Assembly: GCF_004119445.1 (NCBI RefSeq)
Contig: NZ_QICI01000003.1
Span: forward strand, 1-64,000
Length of the DNA: 64,000 bases
Direction of reading: 5' to 3'
Origin: Chryseobacterium sp. CH21
Lineage (GTDB): Bacteria; Bacteroidota; Bacteroidia; Flavobacteriales; Weeksellaceae
Shown here: in pieces, positions 9,400 through 18,234 of the stretch
Layout of the letters: each line of letters starts with the position of its first letter
Numbering within the stretch: the stretch's first letter is position 1
The notes under the pieces: model-generated
What the model was told of the DNA's origin: nothing
The model's input: only the letters and a program-made list of their open reading frames with translations
The model's database searches: none
Made by a program: the position numbers and the translations under genes

Positions 9400-9879
9400 T
9401 CAATTATTTTTTGGTTTATCTAAAATTTTTGCCAGGTTATTTCGGGTGACAATGGTAATAAAGCCTACGATAACTCCAATAAAAAGAGGAAATAAAAGTT
9501 CAGAGATAATAGTTTTATGACTTACACCAGAGGCAAAAAATACAACTGTTCCTAAAAATGTTGCAGGAACCATTTCTGACCAATTTTCAAAACATTCTAG
9601 AAATACCAGCAGAGTTCCTACCACAAAAATGATGAGCCCGTTCATGTATAAATCATTACCTGTATTTTTCATAATAATTGTTGAAAGTAGAGCTAATACA
9701 ATCCCTATACTAAATGCAAGAAACATTTTCATCGCCTTCTTAAGATTACTTTGATGCAAAAAATAATTTGCCCAAGAGAAAAAAACAATCCATGTAGTTA
9801 TTCCAAGGATACCACAAAAAACAAAAACCAACCCCGATATTAAACCAACTAATAAAGAATGTGCCATTGTTTTTTTCAT
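9400..9879 (-). CDS. DUF1097 integral membrane protein
   Basis: The 159-residue protein has about five membrane-spanning helices and starts at MKKTMAHSLLVGLISGLVF (ATG 9879; a further upstream ATG at 9900 adds seven untypical residues). The content of small and aromatic residues and the order of helices match DUF1097, the family of E. coli YcdZ, whose function is unknown. It is the first gene of a two-gene unit with the cupin. Its promoter region carries two spaced direct repeats. Confidence 0.75.
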   Translation of the reverse strand: MKKTMAHSLLVGLISGLVFVFCGILGITTWIVFFSWANYFLHQSNLKKAMKMFLAFSIGIVLALLSTIIMKNTGNDLYMNGLIIFVVGTLLVFLECFENWSEMVPATFLGTVVFFASGVSHKTIISELLFPLFIGVIVGFITIVTRNNLAKILDKPKNN

Positions 9880-9926
9880 AAAAAATAATTTATACCACAA
9901 ATCTAGCCTCTACTACCCATCCACTA

Positions 9927-9959
9927 TTTGTAAAAATTCATTTAGTTTTTGTAAAAATT
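9927..9959. repeat. Two TTTGTAAAAATT direct repeats, 21 bp apart
   Basis: Identical 12-mers occur at 9927-9938 and 9948-9959, a spacing of two helical turns, 48-80 bases upstream of the DUF1097 start on the opposite strand. Such phased direct repeats are a usual form of activator site (AraC or response-regulator type). No regulator gene lies beside them. Confidence 0.45.
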
Positions 9960-10603
9960 AATCACAAAATAATTTTGACTTTCTTTTAAGGAATTTTATA
10001 CACTTTTTGAGCAGAGCAGCTGAGAGCTTCGCCACTTCAATATTTTGGAGCTTAAAAAAATAACATTCAGTCTTCAACCATAAAAAGGAGGTTTTTAGAG
10101 CAGCATCCACGCCTGTCGACCTACTCTGCTCTTTTACTTTTTCAAGTGATAAACTGACGGGGCTACCGGAATGGATGAGAAAAGAAACGTTTCCAAACTG
10201 AGAATTCTGGCGGTAAGGTTTCGCAAGTGTATTATTGTATTGCTAATCTTTAATAAAAGCATTAGTCAGCTGTATCCGTTAAGAGTCATCATCTTTATCA
10301 GGAACAAAAAACTGATCATACATTCGTGTAGGTTAACGTTTACAATAATCATTCTTAACAATAATATAAGCATAAAGTTTTCGCTAAAATTTCGTAATTT
10401 TGTGGGTCTTAATTTTACGATGAAAAACATTCTTTTTCAACCGTAATTTTGTTGGCATTCTTTAAGAATGTTTTTACAAGATACCGAATGAATTCAGGGA
10501 TAAAAGTAAAAGTTCAATTGATGACAGCCCCGGAATATTCTGAGGCAAAACACCATTACTGACAGCCTTAATGCTGTACAGTCTTTTTATGAATAAACAA
10601 AAT
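9960..10603. other. Intergenic region with a GC-richer structured segment
   Basis: The 644 bases between the DUF1097 promoter and uvrA have no convincing gene. Around 10006-10170 the base composition is clearly richer in G and C than the flanks. It holds repeated GAGCAG/CTGCTC words: GAGCAGAGCAGC near 10009, and AGAGCAG at 10098-10104 paired with CTGCTCT at 10126-10132. A 91-codon open frame follows at 10171-10446 (MDEKRNVSKLRILAVRFRK...). Its first 20 residues look like a mobilisation-type N-terminus, but the rest looks non-coding. A CATTCTTTAAGAATG palindrome with a T-run lies at about 10455-10473. A mobile-element relic is possible. Confidence 0.3.
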
Positions 10604-13395
10604 ATGGCTAACACAACAGAAATAGATATAAAAAAACAGATTTTCGTTAAGAATGCACATCTTAACAATCTGAAACATATAGACGTCCTGATTCCGAAAA
10701 ACAAACTGATTGTTATTACAGGAGTTTCAGGAAGTGGGAAATCATCTTTGGCCTTTGATACAATTTACGCAGAAGGACAGAGAAGATATGTGGAAAGCTT
10801 AAGCTCGTATGCCCGTCAGTTTTTGGGAAAATTAGAAAAACCAAAAGTAGATGATATCAAAGGGCTTGCGCCTTCTATTGCCATCCAGCAGAAAGTAATT
10901 TCTTCCAATCCACGTTCTACGGTAGGAACTTCTACAGAGATCTACGATTATATGAAGCTTTTATTTGCAAGAATCGGAAAAACCTTTTCCCCGGTTTCCG
11001 GAGAAGAAGTGAAGAAAGATTCTGTTTCGGATGTGGTTGACTTCATCAAAGCCTCTAAAAAAGATACTTCTTTTTTACTGACTGCACCGTTGGAATATGA
11101 TGCCGATAATTTTAAAGAAACCTTAAATGTTTTAAAACTGGCAGGTTTCACAAGGCTTGAAATCAATGGAAATCTGGCTGGAATTGAAGATCTGGAAAGC
11201 TTTGGTTTCACTCCTGAAAAAGGAATGGCAATTAATCTTGTTATCGACCGTTTCTCGTATGAAGAAGACGAAAGTTTTCTACAAAGGCTTGCAGACTCTA
11301 TTCAAATGGCGTTCTATGAAGGACGCGGATATTGTTCATTAAAGAATACAGATACTGAAAAAGTAAAAGAATTCTCCAATAAATTTGAACTGGACGGAAT
11401 GGAGTTCCTTGAACCCAACGTTCATTTTTTCAGCTTTAATAACCCATACGGAGCATGCCCTGCATGTGAAGGATATGGAAAAGTAATAGGAATTGACGAA
11501 GATCTTGTTGTTCCTAACAAAACCTTATCTGTTTACGAAGATGCTGTAGTCTGCTGGAGAGGAGAAACCATGAGTGAATGGAAAAAAGATTTCATCAAAA
11601 AAGCAGGTGACTTCCCTATCCACAAGCCTTATCATCAATTAACAAAAGAACAGAAAAACTTCCTTTGGAAAGGTGACGGAAAAGGCAATTTCCCATGCAT
11701 CAATAATTTCTTCAAAATGCTTGAAGAAAACCTTTATAAAATCCAGTACAGAGTAATGCTTTCGCGTTACAGAGGAAAAACCCTTTGTCCTACCTGTGAA
11801 GGATTGAGACTTCGTGAAGAAACAAGCTGGGTAAAAGTAGATGGACACAACATCCAATCGATGATTGAACTTCCTTTGGATGAATTAGCTCCGGTAATCA
11901 ATGGATTAAAGCTTTCAGATCACGACAAAGAAGTGGCCAAAAGACTGACCTACGAAATCACAACCCGTCTGGAATTTTTATTAAAGGTAGGATTAGGATA
12001 TTTAACATTAAACAGAACATCCAATACCCTTTCAGGAGGAGAAAGCCAGAGAATCAATCTGGCAACCAGCCTGGGAAGTTCTTTGGTAGGTTCTATTTAT
12101 ATATTAGATGAGCCTTCTATCGGGTTACACTCCAAAGACACAGAAAATTTGATTGAAGTATTGAAAAATCTTCGAGATCTTGGAAATACCGTCATTGTGG
12201 TGGAACATGATGAAGATGTAATGAGAGCTGCTGACTATATTATTGATATTGGTCCGGAAGCAGGTTATCTTGGTGGCGAGCTGGTATTTGCAGGAGATTA
12301 TAAGGACTTGAAAAAAGCCAACACCCTTACTTCAGAATACCTTACCGGAAGACTTGAAATAGAAGTTCCGAAGAAACGAAGAAAAGCAAAAGAATGGATT
12401 CATATAAAAGGAGCCCGTCAGAATAATCTTAAAAATATAGATGTAGACGTTCCTTTGGAAAGTCTGGTGGTGATTTCCGGAGTTTCAGGGAGTGGAAAAT
12501 CTACTTTGATGAAAGAAATCCTTACCAATGATATCCAGATCCAGCTTGGAATGGGTGGTAAAAAGGGAGACTATGATTCTGTAGAATTTCCAAAAAAACT
12601 GATCAAAAATATTGAATTGATTGATCAGAATCCGATTGGAAAATCTTCCCGTTCAAACCCCGTTACTTATTTAAAGGCTTACGATGACATCCGTGATCTT
12701 TTTGCGAAGCAGAAAGTAGCTAAATGATGGGTTATAAGCCTAAACATTTCTCTTTCAACGTTGATGGCGGAAGATGTGATGAATGTAAAGGAGAAGGAGT
12801 AATCAACGTTTCCATGCAGTTTATGGCAGATATTGAGCTTGAATGTGAGGTTTGTAAAGGTACACGATTCAAAAATGAGATCCTTGAAGTAAGATTTGAT
12901 GAGAAAAACATCTCTGATATTCTTCACATGACGGTAGATGAGGCATTGGAGTTCTTTAAAGATAACAATGAAGACAAAATTGTAACGAAACTGAGACCTC
13001 TTCAGGAAGTAGGTTTAGGCTATCTGCAGCTGGGGCAAAGCTCTTCTACCCTTTCCGGTGGTGAGGCACAGCGTGTGAAACTGGCTTCATTCCTTGTAAA
13101 AGGAGTAACAACAGATAAAACGTTATTCATCTTTGACGAACCTTCCACAGGGCTTCACTTCCATGATATTCAAAAATTACTGAAATCATTGCAGGCATTG
13201 ATTGATCTTGGACATTCCGTGATTGTTATTGAGCATCAGCCGGATATCATCAAATGTGCCGATCATATTATTGACATCGGCCCAGAAGCTGGAAAACACG
13301 GTGGAGAAGTCGTATTTACAGGAACACCTGAAGATCTGACAAAAAATAAAAAGTCTCACACCGCAAAATATATTAAAGAAAAACTGGAACAATAA
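10604..13395 (+). pseudogene. uvrA: UvrA excinuclease subunit, split by a one-base frameshift
   Basis: This is UvrA of nucleotide excision repair, an ATPase dimer that recognises damage and loads UvrB. Everything expected is present in two frames: the first Walker A (GVSGSGKSS, about residues 40-48), the zinc module CPACEGYGK...CPTC, the signature LSGGESQRI, a second Walker A (GVSGSGKST), and in the second frame CDECKGEG...CEVCKG, LSGGEAQRVKLAS and a Walker B (FIFDEPSTG). The first frame stops at TGA 12725-12727 after QKVAK and the second resumes at once with MMGYKPKHFSF. One extra A at 12722-12724 would restore a normal 930-residue protein. The start is ambiguous (10571, 10589 or 10604). An assembly error is likely, because true loss would cost excision repair unless a paralogue exists. 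Confidence 0.9.
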
Positions 13396-13399
13396 ATAC

Positions 13400-13430
13400 A
13401 ATCGGCTGTTATAAAAACAGCCGATTTTTT
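13400..13430 (+). terminator. Rho-independent terminator after uvrA
   Basis: An 11-bp stem AATCGGCTGTT / AACAGCCGATT with a short loop is followed by a T-run, five bases after the uvrA stop. Confidence 0.85.
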
Positions 13431-13474
13431 ATTAGATTCTCTATCTTTATTCAACCATTACAAAAATTATTTTT

Positions 13475-14242
13475 ATGCCCTGGAATCCTGAATTATATGA
13501 TCAGTACAAAGATGTACGTTACAAACCCTTTTACGATTTAGCAGCATTAATAAAACCTGAAAACAACATAAAAGCTATTGATTTAGGCTGTGGAACCGGA
13601 GAACAAACCTCTATTCTGACAGAAAAACTGACAGGTTCAACATTTTTAGGAATAGACTCATCGGCAGAAATGCTTGAAAAATCTAAAAATTTTGAGAATG
13701 ATAATCTTCATTTTAAACTTCAGACCATTGAAGAAACAGCACAGTCTGATCAAAAATGGGATCTTGTTTTCAGCAATGCCGCTTTACAGTGGGCTGATGA
13801 TCACGAAACTTTATTTCCTAAAATCATTGGATTGTTATCTCCCGGAGGTCAGTTAGCCATACAAATGCCTGTTCAGAAAGAGAATATCCTGAATCAGATT
13901 CTATCGGAAATGGCAGATGAAGAGCCTTATGCATCACAGTTAAATCACTTCAACCGTGATTCCCCAGTACTTTCTATGGATGATTATGCACAGATATTGT
14001 TTGATAACGGAATTCAGGATATTGAAATATTTCAGAAGGTTTATCCTATTATTGCAGATGATTACGAAGCCTTATATGCCTTTATTTCAGGAACCGCATT
14101 ATTGCCTTATTTAGAGCGTCTGGAAGAAGAACATAAAGAACATTTCATCTCTGAATTTAAATCACGTATTGCAAAAAGGTTTACAAAATACCCAGCTATT
14201 TATGCATTTAAGCGCATTCTGATGTATGGACGTAAGAAATAA
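13475..14242 (+). CDS. Class I SAM methyltransferase, trans-aconitate 2-methyltransferase type
   Basis: The 255-residue protein has a Rossmann methyltransferase core. Motif I is AIDLGCGTGEQT (about residues 34-45), the acidic residue that binds the ribose is in LGIDSSAEML, and motif IV is DLVFSNAALQWADDH. The opening MPWNPELYDQYKDVRYKPFYDL and the SNAALQW motif are those of Tam-type enzymes, which methyl-esterify trans-aconitate in the cytosol to relieve aconitase inhibition. The substrate in this lineage is inferred from family only. It is a single gene bounded by the uvrA terminator and a palindromic repeat. Confidence 0.8.
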   Translation: MPWNPELYDQYKDVRYKPFYDLAALIKPENNIKAIDLGCGTGEQTSILTEKLTGSTFLGIDSSAEMLEKSKNFENDNLHFKLQTIEETAQSDQKWDLVFSNAALQWADDHETLFPKIIGLLSPGGQLAIQMPVQKENILNQILSEMADEEPYASQLNHFNRDSPVLSMDDYAQILFDNGIQDIEIFQKVYPIIADDYEALYAFISGTALLPYLERLEEEHKEHFISEFKSRIAKRFTKYPAIYAFKRILMYGRKK

Positions 14243-14264
14243 AAGATTTTTATGCTAAAGCTAA

Positions 14265-14425
14265 AAGGAGCTGCCACGAAAGCCAAATAATTTGGTTTCT
14301 GTCATTCTGACACAGAATGAAGTTCTGCGAACATTGTTCAAAGAATCTCATTGATAACTATGTCTATGAGATTCTTCACTACATTTCATTTCATTCAGAA
14401 TGACACCTTTGTGACAGCTTCTTCT
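14265..14425. repeat. Interspersed palindromic repeat, copy 1
   Basis: A long imperfect palindrome lies between convergent genes. The outer arms are AAGGAGCTGCCAC... with ...GTGACAGCTTCTT. Inside them are GTCATTCTGAC (14301) and CAGAATGAC (about 14396-14404), then GAATCTCAT / ATGAGATTC. The same inner words recur at 17128-17208 and, in part, at 43911. It probably folds as a bidirectional terminator and belongs to a repeat family common in Chryseobacterium genomes. Confidence 0.7.
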
Positions 14426-14435
14426 TTGGACCTCT

Positions 14436-15077
14436 TTACTCTTTCACATTATACAAAAACGGACTTTTCCTGATATACTCGGAATCCTCAATCTGAGAAG
14501 CTAAAAATTCCGCCAGATCTGCAGCACTGATTCCTTCACCTTTGCAGTCTGTGAGATTTGTTTCTAGTGGAAAATTTTCCTCTGTAAGATGAATCAATGG
14601 TAATCTTACTAACGTCCAGTCAAGGTTACTTTCCAAAAGAAATTCATACTCTTTTTGCTTATCAGCTGTGGTTTCTGGATAATTCTGATACATCCAGTCT
14701 GTAGCTATTTTTACCCCTTCATTTTTATGATCGGATGCTGTATTTACACTTAGACCAGTGGTTACAATATAACGCCTGATCCCATGATAATTCATTGCAG
14801 AGATGATATTTTTTGCAGCATCACTGAATATAGACTTCTCTCCTTTTGGTTGTCCTAAAGTACTCATGACAAGATCAGTTCCTTCAATTAATTTATCGAT
14901 TGATGTTTCATCTCTTGCATCTCCTTGTAAAACTTCAATGAATGGATGTTGAAGGGTAAAATTTTCAGGATGTCTTAGTAAAAGTTTAAGTTGATATCCT
15001 TTCTCAAGAAGATTTTCTACCAGATATTTTCCGGATTTTCCGGTTCCGCCGATCACGGCAATTTTATAGGTTTTCAT
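14436..15077 (-). CDS. NmrA/SDR-type NAD(P)-binding reductase
   Basis: The 213-residue atypical short-chain dehydrogenase has the N-terminal nucleotide-binding glycine motif IAVIGGTGKSGKYLV (residues about 6-20). It continues with VLQGDARD, DLVMSTLGQPK, RRYIVTTGLSVN and LDWTLVRLPLIH, the pattern of the NmrA / biliverdin-reductase-B-like group. Such proteins bind NADP(H) and act as reductases or redox sensors; no substrate can be named. It is transcribed alone, convergent with the methyltransferase. Confidence 0.75.
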   Translation of the reverse strand: MKTYKIAVIGGTGKSGKYLVENLLEKGYQLKLLLRHPENFTLQHPFIEVLQGDARDETSIDKLIEGTDLVMSTLGQPKGEKSIFSDAAKNIISAMNYHGIRRYIVTTGLSVNTASDHKNEGVKIATDWMYQNYPETTADKQKEYEFLLESNLDWTLVRLPLIHLTEENFPLETNLTDCKGEGISAADLAEFLASQIEDSEYIRKSPFLYNVKE

Positions 15078-15322
15078 AATTATTTTTTAATATTAAATAT
15101 CAACAATCAGCAGCAGATTAACCGTTAATGACCGTTGATACGGCAAACGACACATGGTATTTGCTTTTAAATATGATATAATAGAATTATTGGGTTCAGA
15201 AAATTGAACCTAAGATGTTCAGTGTTAAAAATAACACCTGACTCATTGTAATATGTATTACGAGATTTTAATGAAATAAAGTTACTTATTTTTTATCATT
15301 AAAAATCAAAAAATTATAAGAT

Positions 15323-15544
15323 GCAACGGCTTTGTGGAGCGGAAATCAGGTTAATCAAAAAAATGATGTTCCTGCCGGAGTACTTGTATTTCCCCGGGAA
15401 GTTCAATTTCCGAAAGAATGGGTGGAGCGTTTTGTGAATGTAACCAGTTTTAAAAAGATGAATGAAGGAGTACACTTTGCCGCATTGGAATTACCTCATA
15501 TATTTGCGGAAGAATTAAGATCATTCTTTTATTCTGTCCCATAA
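15323..15544 (+). pseudogene. C-terminal fragment of an epoxide hydrolase-type alpha/beta hydrolase
   Basis: About 73 residues are open, reading DVPAGVLVFPREVQFPKEWVER, then NEGVHFAALELPHIFAEELRSFF. This is the typical end of epoxide hydrolases, including the region of the catalytic histidine (GVHFAALE, the GGHF motif of the family). Nothing upstream encodes the rest: the preceding 230 bases are non-coding and the frame is closed at 15317. The only start is a TTG at 15332, so this is a truncated relic. It sits 10 bases before another alpha/beta hydrolase. Confidence 0.65.
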
Positions 15545-15554
15545 AAACCAATTC

Positions 15555-16324
15555 ATGAAATGTATTTTATTCACTCTTATAACAGCTTCTATTTTTATCA
15601 CAAGCTGTACCTTGCAAAAGAAAACTACTGAAAGTAATGATTATGAAGTAAGACTGGATACTTTAACCTTATTTGACCAAAGCAGAAACCGTAAGATTCC
15701 GGTTGCTTTTTATTATCCTAAAACAAATAAGAAAATTCCTAATCAACAGGTTATTATTTTCAATCATGGATATGGTTTTAATAAGGGGGGAGATTATTTT
15801 GTATATTCTTATTTAACGGAAAAACTGGCTTCAAAAGGTTATTTTACAGTAAGCATTCAGCATGAACTTACTACAGACAGTCTTTTACCAACAGAAGGAA
15901 ATTTGCAGATCGTAAGAAGACCTTTCTGGCAAAATGGCTCTGATAATATTCTGTTGGTATTGAATGAGCTTAAAAATGCAAACCCGGAACTGGATTACCA
16001 ACATCTGACTCTCGTAGGACATTCTAATGGAGGTGATATGGCAGCATTATTCACGAATCAGCATCCTAATCTGGTATATAAACTGATTACTTTGGATAAC
16101 CGGAGAATGTTTCTGCCGAGAACTTCTGTTCCTAAAGTGTATACTTTACGCTCCAATGATTATCCGGCTGATGAAGGAGTATTACCCAACGAAGAAGAAC
16201 AGAAGAAATATCATATGACGGTACAGCCTACCCTCATCAATCATGGACATATGGACAATAAAGGGACGGATGAGGAGAAAAAAACCTGAATGATTTTGTT
16301 TTAAAATACCTTTCTGAGCCTTAA
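15555..16324 (+). CDS. Alpha/beta hydrolase lipoprotein (C-terminus frameshifted)
   Basis: The precursor has a lipoprotein signal (MKCILFTLITASIFITSC, lipobox ITSC), so it is probably anchored at the periplasmic or outer face. The hydrolase core shows the oxyanion stretch IIFNHGYGFN, the nucleophile elbow GHSNGG (about residues 155-160) and a late histidine in INHGHMDN. This resembles PET-hydrolase/chlorophyllase-like serine hydrolases; the substrate is unknown. As written the frame ends at 16289 in EEKKT. Adding one A to the A7 tract at 16278-16284 gives EEKKNLNDFVLKYLSEP and a stop at 16322-16324, a more natural end. This is one of several single-A losses in the window. Confidence 0.75.
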
Positions 16325-16337
16325 TTTCAGAGAACCA

Positions 16338-16373
16338 CACAAGTTATCCACAATAAATTGTGGATAACTTGTG
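16338..16373. repeat. Perfect 16-bp palindrome made of two DnaA boxes
   Basis: CACAAGTTATCCACAA (16338-16353) and its exact reverse complement (16358-16373) flank a TAAA loop. Each arm contains TTATCCACA, the consensus DnaA box, so the site offers two convergent boxes. There is no T-run after the stem, which argues against an ordinary terminator. It lies 13 bases after the probable hydrolase stop. Confidence 0.7.
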
Positions 16374-16441
16374 AATTTTAACATTAAATTCATATTTCGT
16401 ATTAAATTTATTACTATATTTACTATGTAATAAAAATCGAA

Positions 16442-16533
16442 GTGGAAACTTTATTTGCTTTTCTTACTACTATTGAAATTGCAATTAAATTTGAAATAAA
16501 AATTTAAGCACAGCATTGTCGGCTGTGCTTTTT
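16442..16533 (+). ncRNA. Possible small transcript or 21-codon peptide with its own terminator
   Basis: A terminator hairpin (AAGCACAGC at 16506-16514, GCTGTGCTT at 16522-16530, then Ts) follows a short AT-rich segment with a 21-codon frame starting GTG (reading ETLFAFLTTIEIAIKFEIKI). No annotated gene precedes it on this strand that lacks a terminator candidate, so a small RNA or micro-peptide is possible. No family is recognised. Confidence 0.3.
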
Positions 16534-16573
16534 ATTGTTGTCTAATTAAAAAAATGAGATGTATTTATCTACT

Positions 16574-16602
16574 GAATCTGCCTCTAAAGGGCAGATTCTT
16601 TT
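16574..16602 (+). terminator. Second terminator hairpin in the same gap
   Basis: GAATCTGCC (16574-16582) pairs with GGCAGATTC (16590-16598), followed by TTTT. With the hairpin 60 bases before it, this suggests two short transcription units in the 500-base gap between the hydrolase and the next gene. The rest of the gap (16603-16818) shows nothing I can support. Confidence 0.6.
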
Positions 16603-16818
16603 ATCCATATACCCTTTTATAAAAAGGTTTCCAGAGTTTTTGAATTCTTGAAAATCTATTTATTCTAAACTGAATTATTGAGCCAATCAGAAAGCTGTTT
16701 TTTCTTTTATAAAAGCAAAATTCATTTTAATCAAATTGTTATTTATAATATTATAATTTTCTATGTTTTTCCTATGTACGGTATAACATTTGTATTTTAA
16801 TGTTTAATTATCAACATT

Positions 16819-17106
16819 ATGGACGAAACGAAAATGGAATTTTTAGACCTGATTAATGATAAGTATTTAATAGATGAATATTTTAAACTCAAGGTGAAGA
16901 GGGAATTAAATATTAACATTGATCTTAGTTCTGAATATGTGACTGCACATAATATAGTTTCAAAAAAATTAATTCTTGTGCAGACCTTTTCACATGCCAC
17001 TATGGAAAATCCCCAGCTCTATCTTTTATTACGCTCTTTAATTCATAACGTTAACAGTTATCAAGTAACAAAAACTCAAATGATTTCTGATCTGAACAAT
17101 AAATAA
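16819..17106 (+). CDS. Small hypothetical protein
   Basis: The 95-residue protein has no signal peptide or membrane segment, is moderately charged, and is predicted helical (MDETKMEFLDLINDKYLIDEYFKLKVKREL). No family is recognised. ATG at 16819 is preceded by an AT-rich promoter-like region and the gene ends just before a palindromic repeat. It is convergent with the signalling operon. Codon usage looks like the neighbours, so it is probably real, but it could be lineage-specific. Confidence 0.55.
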   Translation: MDETKMEFLDLINDKYLIDEYFKLKVKRELNINIDLSSEYVTAHNIVSKKLILVQTFSHATMENPQLYLLLRSLIHNVNSYQVTKTQMISDLNNK

Positions 17107-17108
17107 AA

Positions 17109-17243
17109 AAGAATCCGTCTCAAAAGTGTCATTCTGACGAAGGAAGAATCTCATCCATTATTGATAACATGAGATTCTTCACTACATTTCATTTCGCTCA
17201 GAATGACAGTGTCAAATTGTTTGACTTTTAAGATAGACTCTTT
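17109..17243. repeat. Interspersed palindromic repeat, copy 2
   Basis: The outer arms AAGAATCCGTCTCAAAAGTGTC and GACTTTTAAGATAGACTCTTTT pair imperfectly. The inner arms are GTCATTCTGACGAAGGAAGAATCTCAT and ATGAGATTCTTC...CAGAATGAC (17128-17208). The outer words match the stem at 41027-41127, and the inner words match copies at 14301 and 43911. It lies between convergent genes and probably terminates both. Confidence 0.75.
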
Positions 17244-17263
17244 TATTTGGAAAGTCGTAAGAT

Positions 17264-17635
17264 TTACACCTGCTCTTTTATATGTTTTGCCACCATTTCT
17301 TCCAGATCATCCAGATTAAAAGGTTTTGAAACATAATCATCTGCCTGAGCTTCGGATGCTAAAGCAGCGATATCATTGTTTGCCGTAACATAGATGACAG
17401 GAATATGATTAAATTCTTCACTGCTTTTAAGAAGTTTTGTAGCTTCCACTCCTCCAATTTTTGGAATCCAGTTATCCATCAAAATAACATCAGGATGATA
17501 TTCAGCCACTTTTTCCAGAATATCATGGGAAGTTTCTGAGATTCTGACCTCGTAGCCATTCTCTTCAAATATGATGGTAATTACTTCTAAAATAGCAGCA
17601 TCATCATCAAAAATTAAAATTTTCTTTTTGTTCAT
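17264..17635 (-). CDS. Single-domain response regulator (receiver)
   Basis: The 123-residue stand-alone REC domain starts at MNKKKILIFDDDAAI (ATG 17635; the open frame runs on upstream but overlaps the end of CheB). The acidic pocket is FDDD, the phospho-acceptor is D54 in LMDNWIP, and the conserved T and K appear as YVTAN and YVSKPF. Asn-Trp after the aspartate is slightly unusual but tolerated. With no output domain it probably relays phosphate in the same pathway. It is the last gene of the six-gene signalling operon. Confidence 0.85.
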   Translation of the reverse strand: MNKKKILIFDDDAAILEVITIIFEENGYEVRISETSHDILEKVAEYHPDVILMDNWIPKIGGVEATKLLKSSEEFNHIPVIYVTANNDIAALASEAQADDYVSKPFNLDDLEEMVAKHIKEQV

Positions 17636-17654
17636 ATTATTTAGGTTATTCTTA

Positions 17655-18211
17655 TTACAATTGATTGATATAATCTGCCAAATTATCTGGATTGATAATG
17701 AGGTCATAATCTATTTCTTCTACAGCATGTTTGGGCATGTATTCCACCTCGGCCGTTTCAGGATCCTGAATCCACACCTGTCCGTTATTTTTTTAATGTA
17801 ATACAGTCCTTCTACTCCATCAGCATTGGCTCCGGATAAAAGAATTCCAATCATATTCTCTCCGTAAATTTCTGCTGCAGACCTGAAGGTAACATCTATT
17901 GAAGGACGGGAGTAATTCATTTTTTCTGAGCTGTCCAATGACATATTTTTCTTATTCTCAAACAGCAAATGATAATCTGCCGGAACAATATAAATAGCAT
18001 TATTGTCCATTTCAGTTTTATCTTCTACTTCTATCACCGGTATCTTTGTAAATTGCTGTAACAGGGTTCTCAGAATGTCTCCGGATTGGGCTTTACGGTG
18101 AACCACCACCACAATTGGAATCCTTAGGGTATCATTCAGGTTTTTGATCATTTCAATAATGACCTGTAAACTGCCTGCCGATCCTCCTATAACAATTAAT
18201 TCAATGTTCAT
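17655..18211 (-). pseudogene. CheB-type protein-glutamate methylesterase domain, frameshifted near its end
   Basis: The protein is a bare CheB catalytic domain without a receiver. The triad residues are seen in VIGGSAGS (Ser), VVVVHRK (His) and LLSGANADGVEG (Asp). The frame starts best at MNIELIVIGG (ATG 18211). After GLYYIKK it runs off and stops at 17720. One more A at the A7 tract (T7 on the plus strand, 17788-17794) restores NNGQVWIQDPETAEVEYMPKHAVE, typical CheB sequence, to a stop at 17655-17657. It probably demethylates or deamidates a sensor in this operon. No methyl-accepting chemotaxis protein is visible nearby. Confidence 0.8.
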
Positions 18212-18234
18212 CTGTGATTTCATAGCCTTAGTTA

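Noticed and set aside
10171..10446. 91-codon frame upstream of uvrA as a gene
   Set aside because: Only the first 20 residues look coding; the rest is Ile/Leu/Asn/Lys-rich as in random AT-rich DNA. It is kept as part of a possible relic only.
12700..12740. Programmed frameshift in uvrA
   Set aside because: There is no slippery heptamer or downstream structure, and the same single-A loss occurs in unrelated genes here.
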